This document shows, in pieces, positions 54,389 to 63,722 of a DNA stretch of 64,000 nt. A model generated the notes under the pieces. It made no database searches, was not told where the DNA came from, and saw only the letters and a list, made by a program, of their open reading frames with translations. Origin of the DNA: Aneurinibacillus thermoaerophilus (GTDB lineage Bacteria > Bacillota > Bacilli > Aneurinibacillales > Aneurinibacillaceae); contig NZ_FNDE01000002.1 of the NCBI RefSeq assembly GCF_900099925.1, positions 1 through 64,000 on the forward strand, in the 5' to 3' direction. The stretch's first letter is position 1. Each line of letters begins with the position of its first letter. Both the position numbers and the translations under genes were made by a program.

Positions 54389-55006
54389 TTATGCTTGAGC
54401 CATTTTTCCTAAAGGCCCATTTTCATTGATGATATCTTCCAAGTCGTATACAGATATGGGAAACATGGGAAAGCCGACATAGTAAGGGGTAATTTCATAC
54501 AGTTGAAAATAAATAACCAATGCTTTATCTGCTATATAAAAATCTTGATCTGGCCGAATCCCTTTAAATTCGCCTAACAATGGGATGTTTCGTTTTTTAA
54601 TCTGGAATTGAATAATATTGGACAGTCTTTTTATGTAATCACTTCCTTGTTGAAATAAATCCTTCAATTGATAGAGTTTACCTGTTTGAATATTTATAGT
54701 TAATGATTTTAAAATGGTGAGTCCATGTGCGTGGTGCAAGATATAGGCATAATTCTCTAGGGTTAGGCTAAGGATATCTCTTTCATTGGATTTGATCTCA
54801 TAATGGCCGAGCATTTCGATCGTTGTTGGATTTTGATAATACCCTTGTTCTTGGATTAAGGCATAAACTTGATGCAAAATGATAACGTTTATTTTTTCTT
54901 GTACAGCCTTATTTTTCAGTCCTTCTACCCGAGGATAATAAATGGTGACATTTGGGGCAAGAATGGACATTGTTTGTATATAAACGGGGAAGTTATATGA
55001 ATCCAT
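54389..55006 (-). CDS. DUF4163/DUF3298-domain protein
   Basis: A 205-residue protein with IYYPRVEGLKNKAVQEKIN at the front (DUF4163) and FYIADKALVIYFQLYEITPYYVGFP at the end (DUF3298), the pair found in RsiV-like and secreted wall-associated proteins. No signal sequence or membrane anchor is seen, so it may be cytosolic or truncated relative to relatives. Confidence 0.75.
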   Translation of the reverse strand: MDSYNFPVYIQTMSILAPNVTIYYPRVEGLKNKAVQEKINVIILHQVYALIQEQGYYQNPTTIEMLGHYEIKSNERDILSLTLENYAYILHHAHGLTILKSLTINIQTGKLYQLKDLFQQGSDYIKRLSNIIQFQIKKRNIPLLGEFKGIRPDQDFYIADKALVIYFQLYEITPYYVGFPMFPISVYDLEDIINENGPLGKMAQA

Positions 55007-55095
55007 AGCATACCAATCCCTTTCGATTTTTTCCTATGTTTTAGCCTATTCAGGAAGTGGTTGCACGGTTTTTGTTTAGAGATTTTTTAAATTTA

Positions 55096-55124
55096 TTGAC
55101 AGTTTTCATAAACGTAATTATTAT
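55096..55124 (+). promoter_or_regulatory. Sigma A promoter of the tandem S-box leader
   Basis: TTGACA (55096-55101), 17 bp, TATTAT (55119-55124), placed 28 bp before the first aptamer. Confidence 0.7.
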
Positions 55125-55151
55125 AGAATAAATAATTTATATATTGATTTT

Positions 55152-55264
55152 CTTATCAAGAGAGGCGGAGGGACTGGCCCAGTGAAGCCCGGCAACCCCA
55201 ATGACCCTATTCGAGGGAAGGAAGGTGCCAATTCCAGCAGGATACACATATCCTGAGAGATAAG
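55152..55264 (+). promoter_or_regulatory. SAM-I riboswitch, first of a tandem pair
   Basis: CTTATCAAGAG, GGCGGAGGGACTGGCCC, GAAGCCCGGCAACC, GGTGCCAATTCCAGCAGG and GAGATAAG give the full S-box core. It is followed by its own terminator at 55284. Confidence 0.95.
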
Positions 55265-55283
55265 GAAAAGGATGAGCAATCAG

Positions 55284-55319
55284 CTCCTTTATACCTTACT
55301 CAGGATAAAGGGGTTTTTA
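55284..55319 (+). terminator. Terminator of the first S-box
   Basis: CTCCTTTAT (55284-55292) pairs with ATAAAGGGG (55305-55313) with one G-T pair, then TTTTTA. Confidence 0.8.
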
Positions 55320-55368
55320 TTTTGCCCTGCAATTTGGTTCGTACGATGCACACAAACTGAATATATCG

Positions 55369-55477
55369 CTCTTATCAAGAGAGGTGGAGGGACTGGCCCG
55401 ATGAAACCCGGCAACCATCAAACGCAATGTTTGAACGGTGCTAATGCCTGTGGAACGACTGTTCTAAACGATGAGAG
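55369..55477 (+). promoter_or_regulatory. SAM-I riboswitch, second of a tandem pair
   Basis: CTCTTATC pairs with GATGAGAG as P1. GGTGGAGGGACTGGCCC and GAAACCCGGCAACC are conserved. GGTGCTAATGCC replaces the usual GGTGCCAATTCC, a known variation. It lies 50 nt after the first terminator. Confidence 0.92.
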
Positions 55478-55496
55478 GGGAAAGTTTGCTGTATAT

Positions 55497-55528
55497 AAAC
55501 ACTCTCCATCGAAGAGTGTTTTATTTTT
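55497..55528 (+). terminator. Terminator of the second S-box
   Basis: AAACACTCT pairs with AGAGTGTTT, then TATTTTTT, just before the coding start at 55571. Confidence 0.88.
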
Positions 55529-55570
55529 TATCTTTGATGTTTATGAAACGAAATGAAACGGAGGAAGAAC

Positions 55571-56733
55571 ATGAACATTGAAACACTTCTTGTTCGTTCT
55601 GGGTTAGAAAGAGACCGCGCGACTGGTGCAATCAGTACACCGATTTACCAGAGCGCGACTTTCCAGCATCCAGAGCTGGGTGTCAGTACCGGATATGATT
55701 ATTCCCGCACAGCCAATCCAACCCGGACAGCGCTGGAAGAAGCGATAGCCGTGTTGGAAAAAGGAGCGAAGGGCTTCGCTTTTGCTTCCGGGATGGCCGC
55801 CATTTCCTCTGTTTTTTGTTTGTTAAAGAGCGGGGATGAGATTTTGCTTTCTGATGACATTTACGGCGGCACGTACCGGGCGATTACAAAACTGTTCCCT
55901 CGTTTCGGCATACAGTCAAAGTTCGTAAATACAACGGATATCGGTGCGATTGAAAGCGCGATTACGCCGGCGACACGTGCGATATTTTTGGAGAGTCCGT
56001 CCAATCCGCAGATGAATATTACAGATATTGAAGCCGTATGCCGGCTGGCCAAACAATACGGGTTGCTAACCATTGTCGATAATACGTTTATGACGCCTTA
56101 TTTACAGCGGCCTTTGCGGCTGGGAGCCGACATTGTGATTCATAGCGCCACCAAATATATCGGAGGACATAGCGATGTTGTAGGGGGGTGGTGGTAGCGG
56201 GCAAAAAAGAAATCGCTGAAGAAATCGGATTTATTCAGAACGCGTTCGGTGCCATTCTTGGCCCGCAAGATTCCTGGTTGTTGCTACGGGGATTGAAGAC
56301 GTTGAAAGTGCGGCTTGACCAACATCAGAAAAGCGCGCATAAAATAGCGGTTTGGCTGCAAAACCATCCCGCGGTAAAGCGGGTATATTATCCCGGTCTT
56401 CCCGAACATCCGGGGCATGAGCTGGCCGCTAAACAGGCAGCGGGCTTTGGCGGCGTGCTCTCTTTTATGTTGCATAATGTAGAACAGGTAGAGCGATTTT
56501 TGCGGAATGTCACTCTTCCGGCTCTTGCCGTAAGTCTCGGCGCTGTCGAAAGTATTTTGACGTATCCGGCTCGGATGTCGCATGCCAGTATTCCGGAAGC
56601 GGATCGAAAGAAAATGGGAATTACGGATACGTTATTGCGCCTATCGGTCGGTCTGGAAGAGCCGGACGATTTGATTCAAGATCTGGAGCAGGCTTTGCAA
56701 TGTAGTGTTTCCAGTTCCAATTATGTTTCTTGA
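55571..56733 (+). pseudogene. Trans-sulfuration enzyme (Cys/Met metabolism PLP family), frameshifted
   Basis: PLP enzyme of the cystathionine gamma-synthase / beta-lyase / O-acetylhomoserine sulfhydrylase family. The first part, 55571-56197, has the PLP region (FASGMAAISSVF, VDNTFMTPYLQRPL) and the PLP lysine motif SATKYIGGHSD. The second, 56188-56733, continues with IGFIQNAFGAILGPQDSWLLLRG to the normal C-terminus. The break is at six G residues (56183-56188). Seven Gs would restore VGGVVVAG. This is a single-base loss, sequencing error or switchable tract. S-box control indicates a role in methionine synthesis. ATG follows GGAGGAAGAAC. Confidence 0.88.
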
Positions 56734-57199
56734 GTATATATCATTTTGGATGTTTTGTATGTACAATCAAAAGAAACTGTTTTGTACATATAGGACATTG
56801 ATACACAAAGATGGAAAATCTTTCGGGGTATGGGTAACGATACGGGCTGTGCCCAACGGCAAAGAGCATCATGTGCGGCAATACGGCGTGCATTTAATAA
56901 ACAAGCCGTGTGGCGAAGAGAGACCGGTCGGTGATGCAATTGAACGGCAGTGTTTGATGGGATGAAAAAGTGCAGTTCCTGGCTGGGAAGCGCAGCGCAT
57001 GTTTACCGGGGAGAAGTCATTTCCATAAGGGCAAACCGGGATAAGGAAGGACAGCCGATAGATGTTTCGGCTGTTTTTTTACATAGAAAATGATTTGAGA
57101 AAGAATAGGCTCATAATAAAGGAAACAGGGAAAAGATGATTGACTTTTTTATTTATTGTAATATACTTTTATAAAGTAAGTTAATAACTTATCAGGAGG
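56734..57199. other. Gene-free interval
   Basis: No convincing gene. It holds a terminator (ACAGCCGA 57051-57058 with TCGGCTGT 57067-57074, then T run), placed far from the previous stop, so a decayed gene may have stood between. GC content is host-like. Confidence 0.55.
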
Positions 57200-57205
57200 T
57201 TGGAT

Positions 57206-57913
57206 ATGATTACTATTTATCCAGCAGCTTCGCGTTATTCCACAAATCATGGTTGGCTGCAAAGTAATTTCAGTTTTTCGTTTGCTGAGTATTATGATCC
57301 AAATAATTTACAGTTTGGCCCGCTTCGGGTGTTTAATGATGATATCGTACAACCGGGTACGGGCTTTGGTGCTCATCCGCACAGGGAAATGGAGATTGTC
57401 TCTATTGTGCTGAGAGGACAATTGAAACATCAGGATAGCACTGGTAATTCAGCGGTGCTTGTGCCGGGAGAAATTCAGCGCATGACCGCCGGGACGGGGA
57501 TTATGCACGCTGAGTTCAATCCGTCCGATACGGAAGAGGTTAATTTTTTGCAGCTCTGGTTTCTACCGGATGAAAAAGGATTGGAGCCTTCATACGAACA
57601 ATTCGCGTATAATCAGGAAGCAATGAGAAATAACTTGTTGCCTATAGTAGCGAAACGTCAAGTAGATGGGCATCGCGTAGCGCATATTCATCAGGATTTG
57701 ACGTTATATCTTTCCAGGCTGGATACCGGCAAGAGCCTGACATTTACGCAAGCGGAAGGCCGCCGTATCTATGTATTTGTGATTGAGGGCGAACTGGAAT
57801 TAAACGGGAAGAAAACGCTGCACACTCGTGATGCCGCGCGCATTATGGACACGCTAGTATTGGAGTTGAAAGCAGCAGAAAATGTACACTTTATGCTTAT
57901 CGATCTTCCTTAA
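57206..57913 (+). CDS. Pirin-family cupin protein
   Basis: A 235-residue bicupin. The N-terminal cupin has the metal ligands GFGAHPHREMEIV and GIMHAEFN (three His, one Glu). Bacterial pirins may act as quercetinases or redox regulators; the role here is not known. ATG at 57206 follows AGGAGG. Confidence 0.9.
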   Translation: MITIYPAASRYSTNHGWLQSNFSFSFAEYYDPNNLQFGPLRVFNDDIVQPGTGFGAHPHREMEIVSIVLRGQLKHQDSTGNSAVLVPGEIQRMTAGTGIMHAEFNPSDTEEVNFLQLWFLPDEKGLEPSYEQFAYNQEAMRNNLLPIVAKRQVDGHRVAHIHQDLTLYLSRLDTGKSLTFTQAEGRRIYVFVIEGELELNGKKTLHTRDAARIMDTLVLELKAAENVHFMLIDLP

Positions 57914-57927
57914 TCATGCAAGTAATG

Positions 57928-57960
57928 AAAAACTTGCGGGTAACGTGCCCGCGAGTTTTT
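57928..57960. terminator. Bidirectional terminator
   Basis: AAAAACTTGCGGG pairs with CCCGCGAGTTTTT (one mismatch-like G-T), between convergent pirin and P450 genes. Confidence 0.9.
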
Positions 57961-57961
57961 C

Positions 57962-59302
57962 TTATCTTTTTTTCACGATCATGCGCAAACCGTTTTTGGG
58001 GCGCAGCGTCACCACCGGTTCCGGTTCGACCGGATTGTGCGGATCGGCGAGACGCAACTGGAATTTTTGAGCAATTGTAACGAGAATAAGCGTGGCCTCC
58101 ATAATGGCGAAATGATTACCGATACAGACGCGCGGCCCCCCGCCGAACGGAAAGAAAGCAAACTGCGGGATTTCTTTAAGGAGATTGCCTGCAAATCGCT
58201 CAGGAATAAAGGCATCTGGATTATCGAAATATTTTGGATTGCGGTGCATGACATACTGGCTCATCATAATCGATTCGCCCGGTTTAAATGTATGTCCTCC
58301 AATCTCTATTTCATCCGTCACCTCACGGTTAATTGCCCAGGCGGCCGGATAGAGGCGCAGCGTTTCCCAGATTATATTTTCCGCGTATTTTAATTTCGGC
58401 AGATCATGTACGGTTACTTTCCGTCCGCCAAGCACTTGTTCGATTTCCGACCAGAGCTTTTGCTCCGCTTCCGGGTGTTGGGCGAGAAGGTATAGCGTCC
58501 ATGACAATGTGTTTGCCGTTGTTTCATGGCCGGCGATGAAAATCGTCATGACTTCATCGCGTACCTGATGGTCGGTCATGCCCGTACCATCGTCTTCATC
58601 CCGTGCCGCAAGCAGCATGGAGAGTAAGTCGCCACGGTTTTCATCTTCGCTTTTCCGGCGTTCTTCAATAATCGAGAAAATGACCTTATCCAATGTTTCC
58701 GCTGCTTCTTTAAATTCGCGATTGCTTTTGGTCGGGATGCTTTCCGGAATATCAATAAACGAAGAGGCGCGTCGGCTTACATATTTTAACCCTACATCAA
58801 TCGCATGCTCGATATCATTTAAATTTTTATTAATACTTGTCCCAAACATTGTTTTTGTGATAATGGAGAGGGTTAATTCCATCATATCTTTCGAGATAAG
58901 GCGCTCTTCGCCGTCCTTCCATTTACTGATGAGTTTCTCCCCATATTCCACCATCGTGTCGCCGTAGCTGACAATATGGTCTTGACGGAATGAAGGCTGC
59001 ATAAGGCGCCGCTGACGCATGTGGAATTTTCCTTCGCTTGTGAGGATGCCTTCTCCGACGACTGCTTTGGCAACTTGTAGACCTTTTCCTTTTTTAAAGT
59101 GTGCTTGTTTGGTTACGAGTACTTCCTTAATATAATCGGGGTTGCTTATTAGATAAAGGTGCCGGGGACCAAATCTCAGGTGAACAATATCGCCATATTC
59201 TTCAGCGGCGCGGCGCAGAAATTCAAGGGGATTCTTGCGAAAAGCAAACAGATTGCCGGTAATGGGTAAGCCCTTTGGGCCGAGAATTTCGATTTCACTC
59301 AT
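57962..59302 (-). CDS. Cytochrome P450
   Basis: A 446-residue monooxygenase. It has the I-helix motif AGHETTANTLSW, ExxR in ETLRLYP, and the heme loop FPFGGGPRVCIG with the cysteine ligand. Overall it resembles soluble bacterial P450s of the fatty-acid/terpene type that need separate redox partners. No ferredoxin or reductase gene is adjacent. ATG at 59302 follows GGAGGG; an upstream ATG would add 5 residues. Confidence 0.93.
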   Translation of the reverse strand: MSEIEILGPKGLPITGNLFAFRKNPLEFLRRAAEEYGDIVHLRFGPRHLYLISNPDYIKEVLVTKQAHFKKGKGLQVAKAVVGEGILTSEGKFHMRQRRLMQPSFRQDHIVSYGDTMVEYGEKLISKWKDGEERLISKDMMELTLSIITKTMFGTSINKNLNDIEHAIDVGLKYVSRRASSFIDIPESIPTKSNREFKEAAETLDKVIFSIIEERRKSEDENRGDLLSMLLAARDEDDGTGMTDHQVRDEVMTIFIAGHETTANTLSWTLYLLAQHPEAEQKLWSEIEQVLGGRKVTVHDLPKLKYAENIIWETLRLYPAAWAINREVTDEIEIGGHTFKPGESIMMSQYVMHRNPKYFDNPDAFIPERFAGNLLKEIPQFAFFPFGGGPRVCIGNHFAIMEATLILVTIAQKFQLRLADPHNPVEPEPVVTLRPKNGLRMIVKKR

Positions 59303-59470
59303 GTATGTTCCCTCCATTTTTGGTTATATTGTGTACTATCTCCCTTTCTTATTCTTTTTTTTATTTTTCCTTTATAAATCTTACGGAAAGACAAAAGAAC
59401 ATTGTCCGTGGGGAGGAGTTCGTGCTATGATTTGAAAAAAACGGGATTGCGAACTTCCTGTTTATTGTTG

Positions 59471-59486
59471 ATACCTTAGCGGGTAT
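59471..59486 (+). promoter_or_regulatory. CsoR/CstR-type operator
   Basis: ATACC-TTAGC-GGGTAT is an imperfect inverted repeat with the G/C tract typical of this family. It overlaps a TATGAT -10-like box (59484-59489) upstream of the repressor gene, which suggests self-control. Confidence 0.65.
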
Positions 59487-59520
59487 GATAAAGACATACC
59501 ATCGATTGAGGTGATAAGGG

Positions 59521-59781
59521 ATGGAATATAACGATGCTATAAAAAATCGCCTCCGCCGCATTGAAGGACAGATTCGCGGAGTGCTCAGCATGATGGAACA
59601 GCAAAAGGATTGCCGTGATGTTGTCACCCAACTCACCGCGGTTCGTTCCGCTGTTGATCGCGTGATCGGATTGGTTGTGGCAAATAATATGGAAGCGTGT
59701 ATACGCATGGAAATTGAAAAAGGAAATAATCCCGATCATGTTATTAAGGAAGCGGTTGATTTGCTTGTAAAAAGCCGCTAA
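59521..59781 (+). CDS. CsoR-family repressor, CstR-like
   Basis: An 86-residue all-helical DNA-binding repressor. Cys31 and Cys60 are present, but the copper-ligand histidine of CsoR is Asn56 here. That pattern (Cys, Asn, Cys) matches CstR, which senses persulfides, not copper. The C-terminus IKEAVDLLVKSR is typical. An operator-like repeat lies just upstream. ATG follows GAGGTGATAAGGG. Confidence 0.85.
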   Translation: MEYNDAIKNRLRRIEGQIRGVLSMMEQQKDCRDVVTQLTAVRSAVDRVIGLVVANNMEACIRMEIEKGNNPDHVIKEAVDLLVKSR

Positions 59782-59791
59782 GAAAGCAAAG

Positions 59792-59816
59792 CAGCACGTT
59801 ATGTGCTGTTTTTTTG
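59792..59816 (+). terminator. Terminator
   Basis: CAGCAC pairs with GTGCTG, then a T run. Confidence 0.8.
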
Positions 59817-59858
59817 TGATACCAGTTTACTTACGACTTGAGAACAAAATGTGAAGAT

Positions 59859-60035
59859 ATGGAAAATATGTTGTTAGGGAGTGTCATTTCCGCGCTGTCG
59901 ACCGGACTGAGCGCCGTGCCGATTTTGTTTCTTCCGCATATTTATCATTATGCACGGCATATACTGGTAGCGCTGGCCGCTGAAATAATGATGGTCGATT
60001 TCCCTAACATTATGATTCCTCCGATTGGACGGTGA
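59859..60035 (+). pseudogene. Fragment of a ZIP-family metal transporter
   Basis: About 58 residues. LLGSVISALSTGLSAVPILF and ILVALAAEIMM match the first two helices of ZIP zinc/iron transporters (GSxISALATGLGALPILF, LLAFAAGIMM). The rest is missing and the frame ends inside the convergent gene at 60010. There is no ribosome site. It appears to be a remnant after deletion. Confidence 0.55.
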
Positions 60036-60450
60036 TTCCGTGACGCATCAACAGGGCGGTAGTGACACCGACACCTTTTCGTTTTGTTTTGGAAAATGTG
60101 CCATTATAAATCATATTGCTGCCACAGGAAGGGCTACGTTCTTTCAAAATGGCTTCTTTAGCATTAACTGATTGCGCAATAAGCAAAACCTGCCGTGCAC
60201 CTTGCAGGAACTGTTCTGTTACGTCATTGCCTTGATTGTCAATAACTTTTGCTTTCCCATCGAGTACATCAAATCCGTCGCCGCCCACAATTTCCGCCGG
60301 ATTGCGGGGGGTTGACAGCCCGCCCAGTTGCTCTGGACAGACAGGAATTGCTTTTCCGTCTTTGACGAGTTGCTCAATTTCTGCTACCCGATTGTCTTTT
60401 TGGTCGTACCGGCATGCGCATCCCATTAAACAAGCGCTTATGATTTTCAT
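60010..60450 (-). CDS. DUF523 family protein
   Basis: A 146-residue protein of the DUF523 (YbbK) family: SACLMGCACRYD, VCPEQLGGLSTPRNPAEI, LKERSPSCGSNMIYNG and GVTTALL. Conserved cysteines suggest a metal or cluster site; the function is unknown. ATG at 60450 follows AGGGGAAA. Confidence 0.88.
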   Translation of the reverse strand: MKIISACLMGCACRYDQKDNRVAEIEQLVKDGKAIPVCPEQLGGLSTPRNPAEIVGGDGFDVLDGKAKVIDNQGNDVTEQFLQGARQVLLIAQSVNAKEAILKERSPSCGSNMIYNGTFSKTKRKGVGVTTALLMRHGITVQSEES

Positions 60451-60490
60451 CTTTGTTTCCCCTTTATCATTTTATTATTTGTGTTGTCAA

Positions 60491-60642
60491 TCACACGATC
60501 ATGTCGTTTCCGGTTTCTTTTGTTTTTTGTTGCAACTTCTGCAAGCTTTCTTCAAGGTGAGCGATCAGCATGACTTTGCCTTGTTAGGGGAAAGCGCTTT
60601 TATCGTTTCTCCCCCGATTCTGCTGATGGCTCCGGTAATCAT
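60491..60642 (-). pseudogene. Possible frameshifted small gene
   Basis: In 60451-60859 there is no intact gene. On the minus strand ATG at 60642, behind AAAAGG, opens MITGAISRIGGETIKALSP. Another frame then reads QGKVMLIAHLEESLQKLQQK and ends at 60491. Joined by a one-base insertion or two-base loss they would make about 50 residues, an amphipathic helical protein. Weak evidence only. Confidence 0.25.
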
Positions 60643-60859
60643 GGCACCTTTTCTTTCTATTGTTCATATATGCTGTTCCCTTTGAAATAGGGTGGAGAGG
60701 CAAATTATATTATACCACGTACCACAAAGTCTGAATCGAAGCCGCTGAAATTATACGGATGCTTAGTATTGAACAGCAAAATTCATCATAAGGCGTGCTA
60801 TACTTGAAAAAAAGAGATAAATATGCGTACTGCGCGCGGAAGAAAGGGTGTACGAGCAG

Positions 60860-62017
60860 ATGGAACATTTAATCAATCCGCGGGTTCGTGATATTCAAAT
60901 TTCCGGTATCCGCAAATTTTTCAATCTTGTGCAGCAATACGATGACGCCATTTCTTTAACAATTGGTCAGCCTGATTTTGCTACGCCAGGTCATATTAAA
61001 GAAGCAGGAAAACGCGCGATTGATCAAAACTGGACAACATACACGCCGAACGCTGGCCTGCCTGAGCTGCGGGAGGCGGCCGCAGCGTTCGTTTGGAAAA
61101 AATACGGCTTACGTTATGACCCGGTGACGGAGATTATTGTGACGAACGGAGCGAGTGAAGCGATTGATATCGCGTTACGTACCGTTCTGACGGAAGGCAG
61201 CGAGGTTATTTTGCCGGGCCCGGTTTATCCTGGCTATGAGCCAATTATTCGCTTATGCGGCGCCACACCTGTATACGTGGATACACGTGAAACCGATTTT
61301 AAAGTCACAACGACGTTGTTAAGCGAGAAAATAAATAAGAATACGCGTTGCGTGATTTTACCGTATCCGTCCAATCCGACCGGCTGCACATTAGAACAGG
61401 ATGAAATTGAAAAGATTGCTGCCCTCCTGGAAGACAAAGAGGTGTTTGTGATTTCGGACGAAATTTACAGTGAGCTTATTTACGAGAAAAAGCACCGCTC
61501 CATCGCTTCGCTTTCTTCCATGCGGGAAAAGACGATCGTTATCAATGGCTTGTCTAAATCTCATTCCATGACAGGATGGCGCATCGGATTTACGTTCGCA
61601 CCTGCATATATAACATCGCAGATGGTGAAAGTGCATCAGTATAATGTTACATGTGCCAGTGCAATAAGCCAGTATGCGGCGCTTGAAGCATTAACGGAAG
61701 GCATCAATGACGCGGAGATCATGAGAGCCGAGTATGACAAGAGAAGAACATACGTGTATGACCGCCTTACAGAAATGGGGCTGGACGTTGTTAAGCCGAA
61801 TGGCGCATTTTATATTTTTCCGCGTATTGGGCACTTTGGACTGTCTTCGTTTACATTTGCTTCGCGTCTTTTGGAAGAACAACGGGTGGCGGTAGTACCA
61901 GGGGACGCTTTTTCAGCTTATGGAGAGGGATACATCCGTATTTCTTATGCTTACGCGATGGAAGTGCTGGAAGAAGGGCTGAATCGTTTGGAAGCCTTTA
62001 TCACATCTTTGAAATAG
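60860..62017 (+). CDS. patA: PatA-type aminotransferase (N-acetyl-LL-diaminopimelate aminotransferase)
   Basis: Class I PLP aminotransferase, 385 residues, close to B. subtilis PatA from memory: EHLINPRVRDIQISGIRKF, LTIGQPDFATPGHIKEA, TYTPNAGLPELR, the PLP lysine in INGLSKSHSMTGWRIGF and the C-terminal EGYIRISYA (Arg). PatA makes part of the lysine/diaminopimelate pathway. ATG at 60860 agrees with the family start; a GTG 12 bases upstream sits on the ribosome site. Confidence 0.9.
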   Translation: MEHLINPRVRDIQISGIRKFFNLVQQYDDAISLTIGQPDFATPGHIKEAGKRAIDQNWTTYTPNAGLPELREAAAAFVWKKYGLRYDPVTEIIVTNGASEAIDIALRTVLTEGSEVILPGPVYPGYEPIIRLCGATPVYVDTRETDFKVTTTLLSEKINKNTRCVILPYPSNPTGCTLEQDEIEKIAALLEDKEVFVISDEIYSELIYEKKHRSIASLSSMREKTIVINGLSKSHSMTGWRIGFTFAPAYITSQMVKVHQYNVTCASAISQYAALEALTEGINDAEIMRAEYDKRRTYVYDRLTEMGLDVVKPNGAFYIFPRIGHFGLSSFTFASRLLEEQRVAVVPGDAFSAYGEGYIRISYAYAMEVLEEGLNRLEAFITSLK

Positions 62018-62123
62018 TTGAAATTACGAATGATGGTTAATCGAGAGCCATAAAGCAGAAGAGGGGAAGACGCGGCCGCAGCCGGGAGGCGATAGGATTG
62101 TCCGCTCGTGGCCGTCAGATGAG

Positions 62124-62153
62124 AAAGAGGAGCCTTGTCAGCTCCTCTTTTTT
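62124..62153. terminator. Terminator between convergent genes
   Basis: AAAGAGGAGC pairs with GCTCCTCTTT, followed by T residues. It serves patA and overlaps the end of nhaC. Confidence 0.88.
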
Positions 62154-63535
62154 GTTTCATACGGCACGCCGATACCCGTAAACCCGAATAGTATCGTGAT
62201 TACAGGACAAAGCAGACAGAAAAACGCGAACGGCGCATATTCAAAAACAGATACGCCAAGTACTCCGGAAATAAAGACGCCGCTGACGCCCCACGGAATA
62301 AGCGGATTTACAACGGTGCCGGCGTCTTCAAGCGTTCGTGCCAGATTTTTGCGTGCAAGACCGAGTTTTTTGTATTGCTTGACAAACGCATTACCGGTAA
62401 GAATGATAGACAAGTATTGCTCGCCGAGCAGTAAATTGATACCTATGGCGGATAAAGCGGTTGAAGCGATCAAGCGTCCGCGCGTCTGGATAAAACGTTG
62501 AATCATATCCATCAGTTGATAGATAATGCCAAGATGATATAGCAAGCCGCCCATGCTGAGCGAAAGAAAGATAAGAGAAACGGAAAACATCATGCTTTGA
62601 ATGCCGCCTCGTGTTAGCAATGAATCAATGACTTTGTTTCCTGTCTCGGACGTAAAGCCATTTTGGATAATCCCGATCATGTCACCTATTTTCAATTCAT
62701 GATTAAGCATGAACGCTACTGCAATTCCCGATAGAATACCAACCATCAGCGTTGGAATGGCCGAAATCCGGCGCATCGCCATGACCATGATGAGCAGAGG
62801 CGGCAACAGTGCCACAGGATGGACAACGGCATGTTCGATAAGCGCACGGTGCAGGCCCTCAATTTGTTCCTGCGGAATGGCTCCTGCGTTTCCGTTTCCG
62901 AGAAATAAAAACAGCAGGAGAGAAAGCAACAGCGCCGGAGTTGTTGTCCATGTCATGTGGCGAATATGGGTGAATAAATCGATGCGTGCTACTGTAGGCG
63001 CTAAGTTTGTCGTGTCGGACAGGGGCGACATTTTATCACCAAAGAACGCTCCTGATACTATCGCACCTGCTATCCAAGCGGGATTGATGCCTATCATCGT
63101 TCCCATGCCCATAAATGCGACTCCGATCGTGGCTGTCGTTGTTAGCGAACTTCCGGTGCAGGTTCCTACAACCGCAGTGATAAGCAGAACGGCGGCTAAA
63201 AAGTATTTTCCCGATAAAATGCTGAAACCGTATGCCATCATTGTGGGAACAGTGCCGCTTGCTATCCAAACGCTAATGAGTGCACCGATAAGAATAAAAA
63301 TAAATATCGGCGTAAGTCCTGGCCGCACGCCTTCAATCATACCTTCTTCAACCGTTTTCCAGGGCACTTTTTTTATGGAACTAATAATGATTAAGAGAAA
63401 AAGGGATAAAAGTAAAGGAACGTGCGGAGGCGCCTGCCATCCGATAATACAGAAGCTAAGAATGCTGAGCAAAAACAATGTAATAAGCCCAGCTTCCGCT
63501 TTTGTAAATTTTGTTTCTTGGTGTTGCTCTGGCAC
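62138..63535 (-). CDS. nhaC: Na+/H+ antiporter, NhaC family
   Basis: A 465-residue polytopic membrane protein with about 11-12 hydrophobic segments. GTCTGSSLTTTATIGVAFMG and SGAFFGDKMSPLSDTTNLAPTV are the hallmark NhaC motifs. Exchange of sodium (or malate with sodium in related NhaC types) for protons is expected. GTG start 8 bases after GGAGG on the minus strand. Confidence 0.92.
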   Translation of the reverse strand: MPEQHQETKFTKAEAGLITLFLLSILSFCIIGWQAPPHVPLLLSLFLLIIISSIKKVPWKTVEEGMIEGVRPGLTPIFIFILIGALISVWIASGTVPTMMAYGFSILSGKYFLAAVLLITAVVGTCTGSSLTTTATIGVAFMGMGTMIGINPAWIAGAIVSGAFFGDKMSPLSDTTNLAPTVARIDLFTHIRHMTWTTTPALLLSLLLFLFLGNGNAGAIPQEQIEGLHRALIEHAVVHPVALLPPLLIMVMAMRRISAIPTLMVGILSGIAVAFMLNHELKIGDMIGIIQNGFTSETGNKVIDSLLTRGGIQSMMFSVSLIFLSLSMGGLLYHLGIIYQLMDMIQRFIQTRGRLIASTALSAIGINLLLGEQYLSIILTGNAFVKQYKKLGLARKNLARTLEDAGTVVNPLIPWGVSGVFISGVLGVSVFEYAPFAFFCLLCPVITILFGFTGIGVPYETKKRS

Positions 63536-63565
63536 GATTCATTCCTCCAAAAAATTTTACTACTT

Positions 63566-63592
63566 AAACGCTTGTACGCTTTTAAGCGTTAA
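63566..63592. promoter_or_regulatory. Inverted repeat upstream of nhaC
   Basis: AACGCTT and AAGCGTT are inverted 9-10 nt apart, extended by AT pairs (TTAAACGCTT/AAGCGTTAAA). It lies about 30 bp upstream of the nhaC start, between two divergent genes, and could be an operator. Confidence 0.5.
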
Positions 63593-63722
63593 ATTAACTT
63601 TTTAAGAATACTCGATTAATAGTTTGTTTGTAAAGCATTATTTTAAAAGATGATAAAAAAAAGATGAGTTATACTGTCTAGTAGAAATCAATCCATAACA
63701 GAGAATGAAAGGCAGGAAAAAC

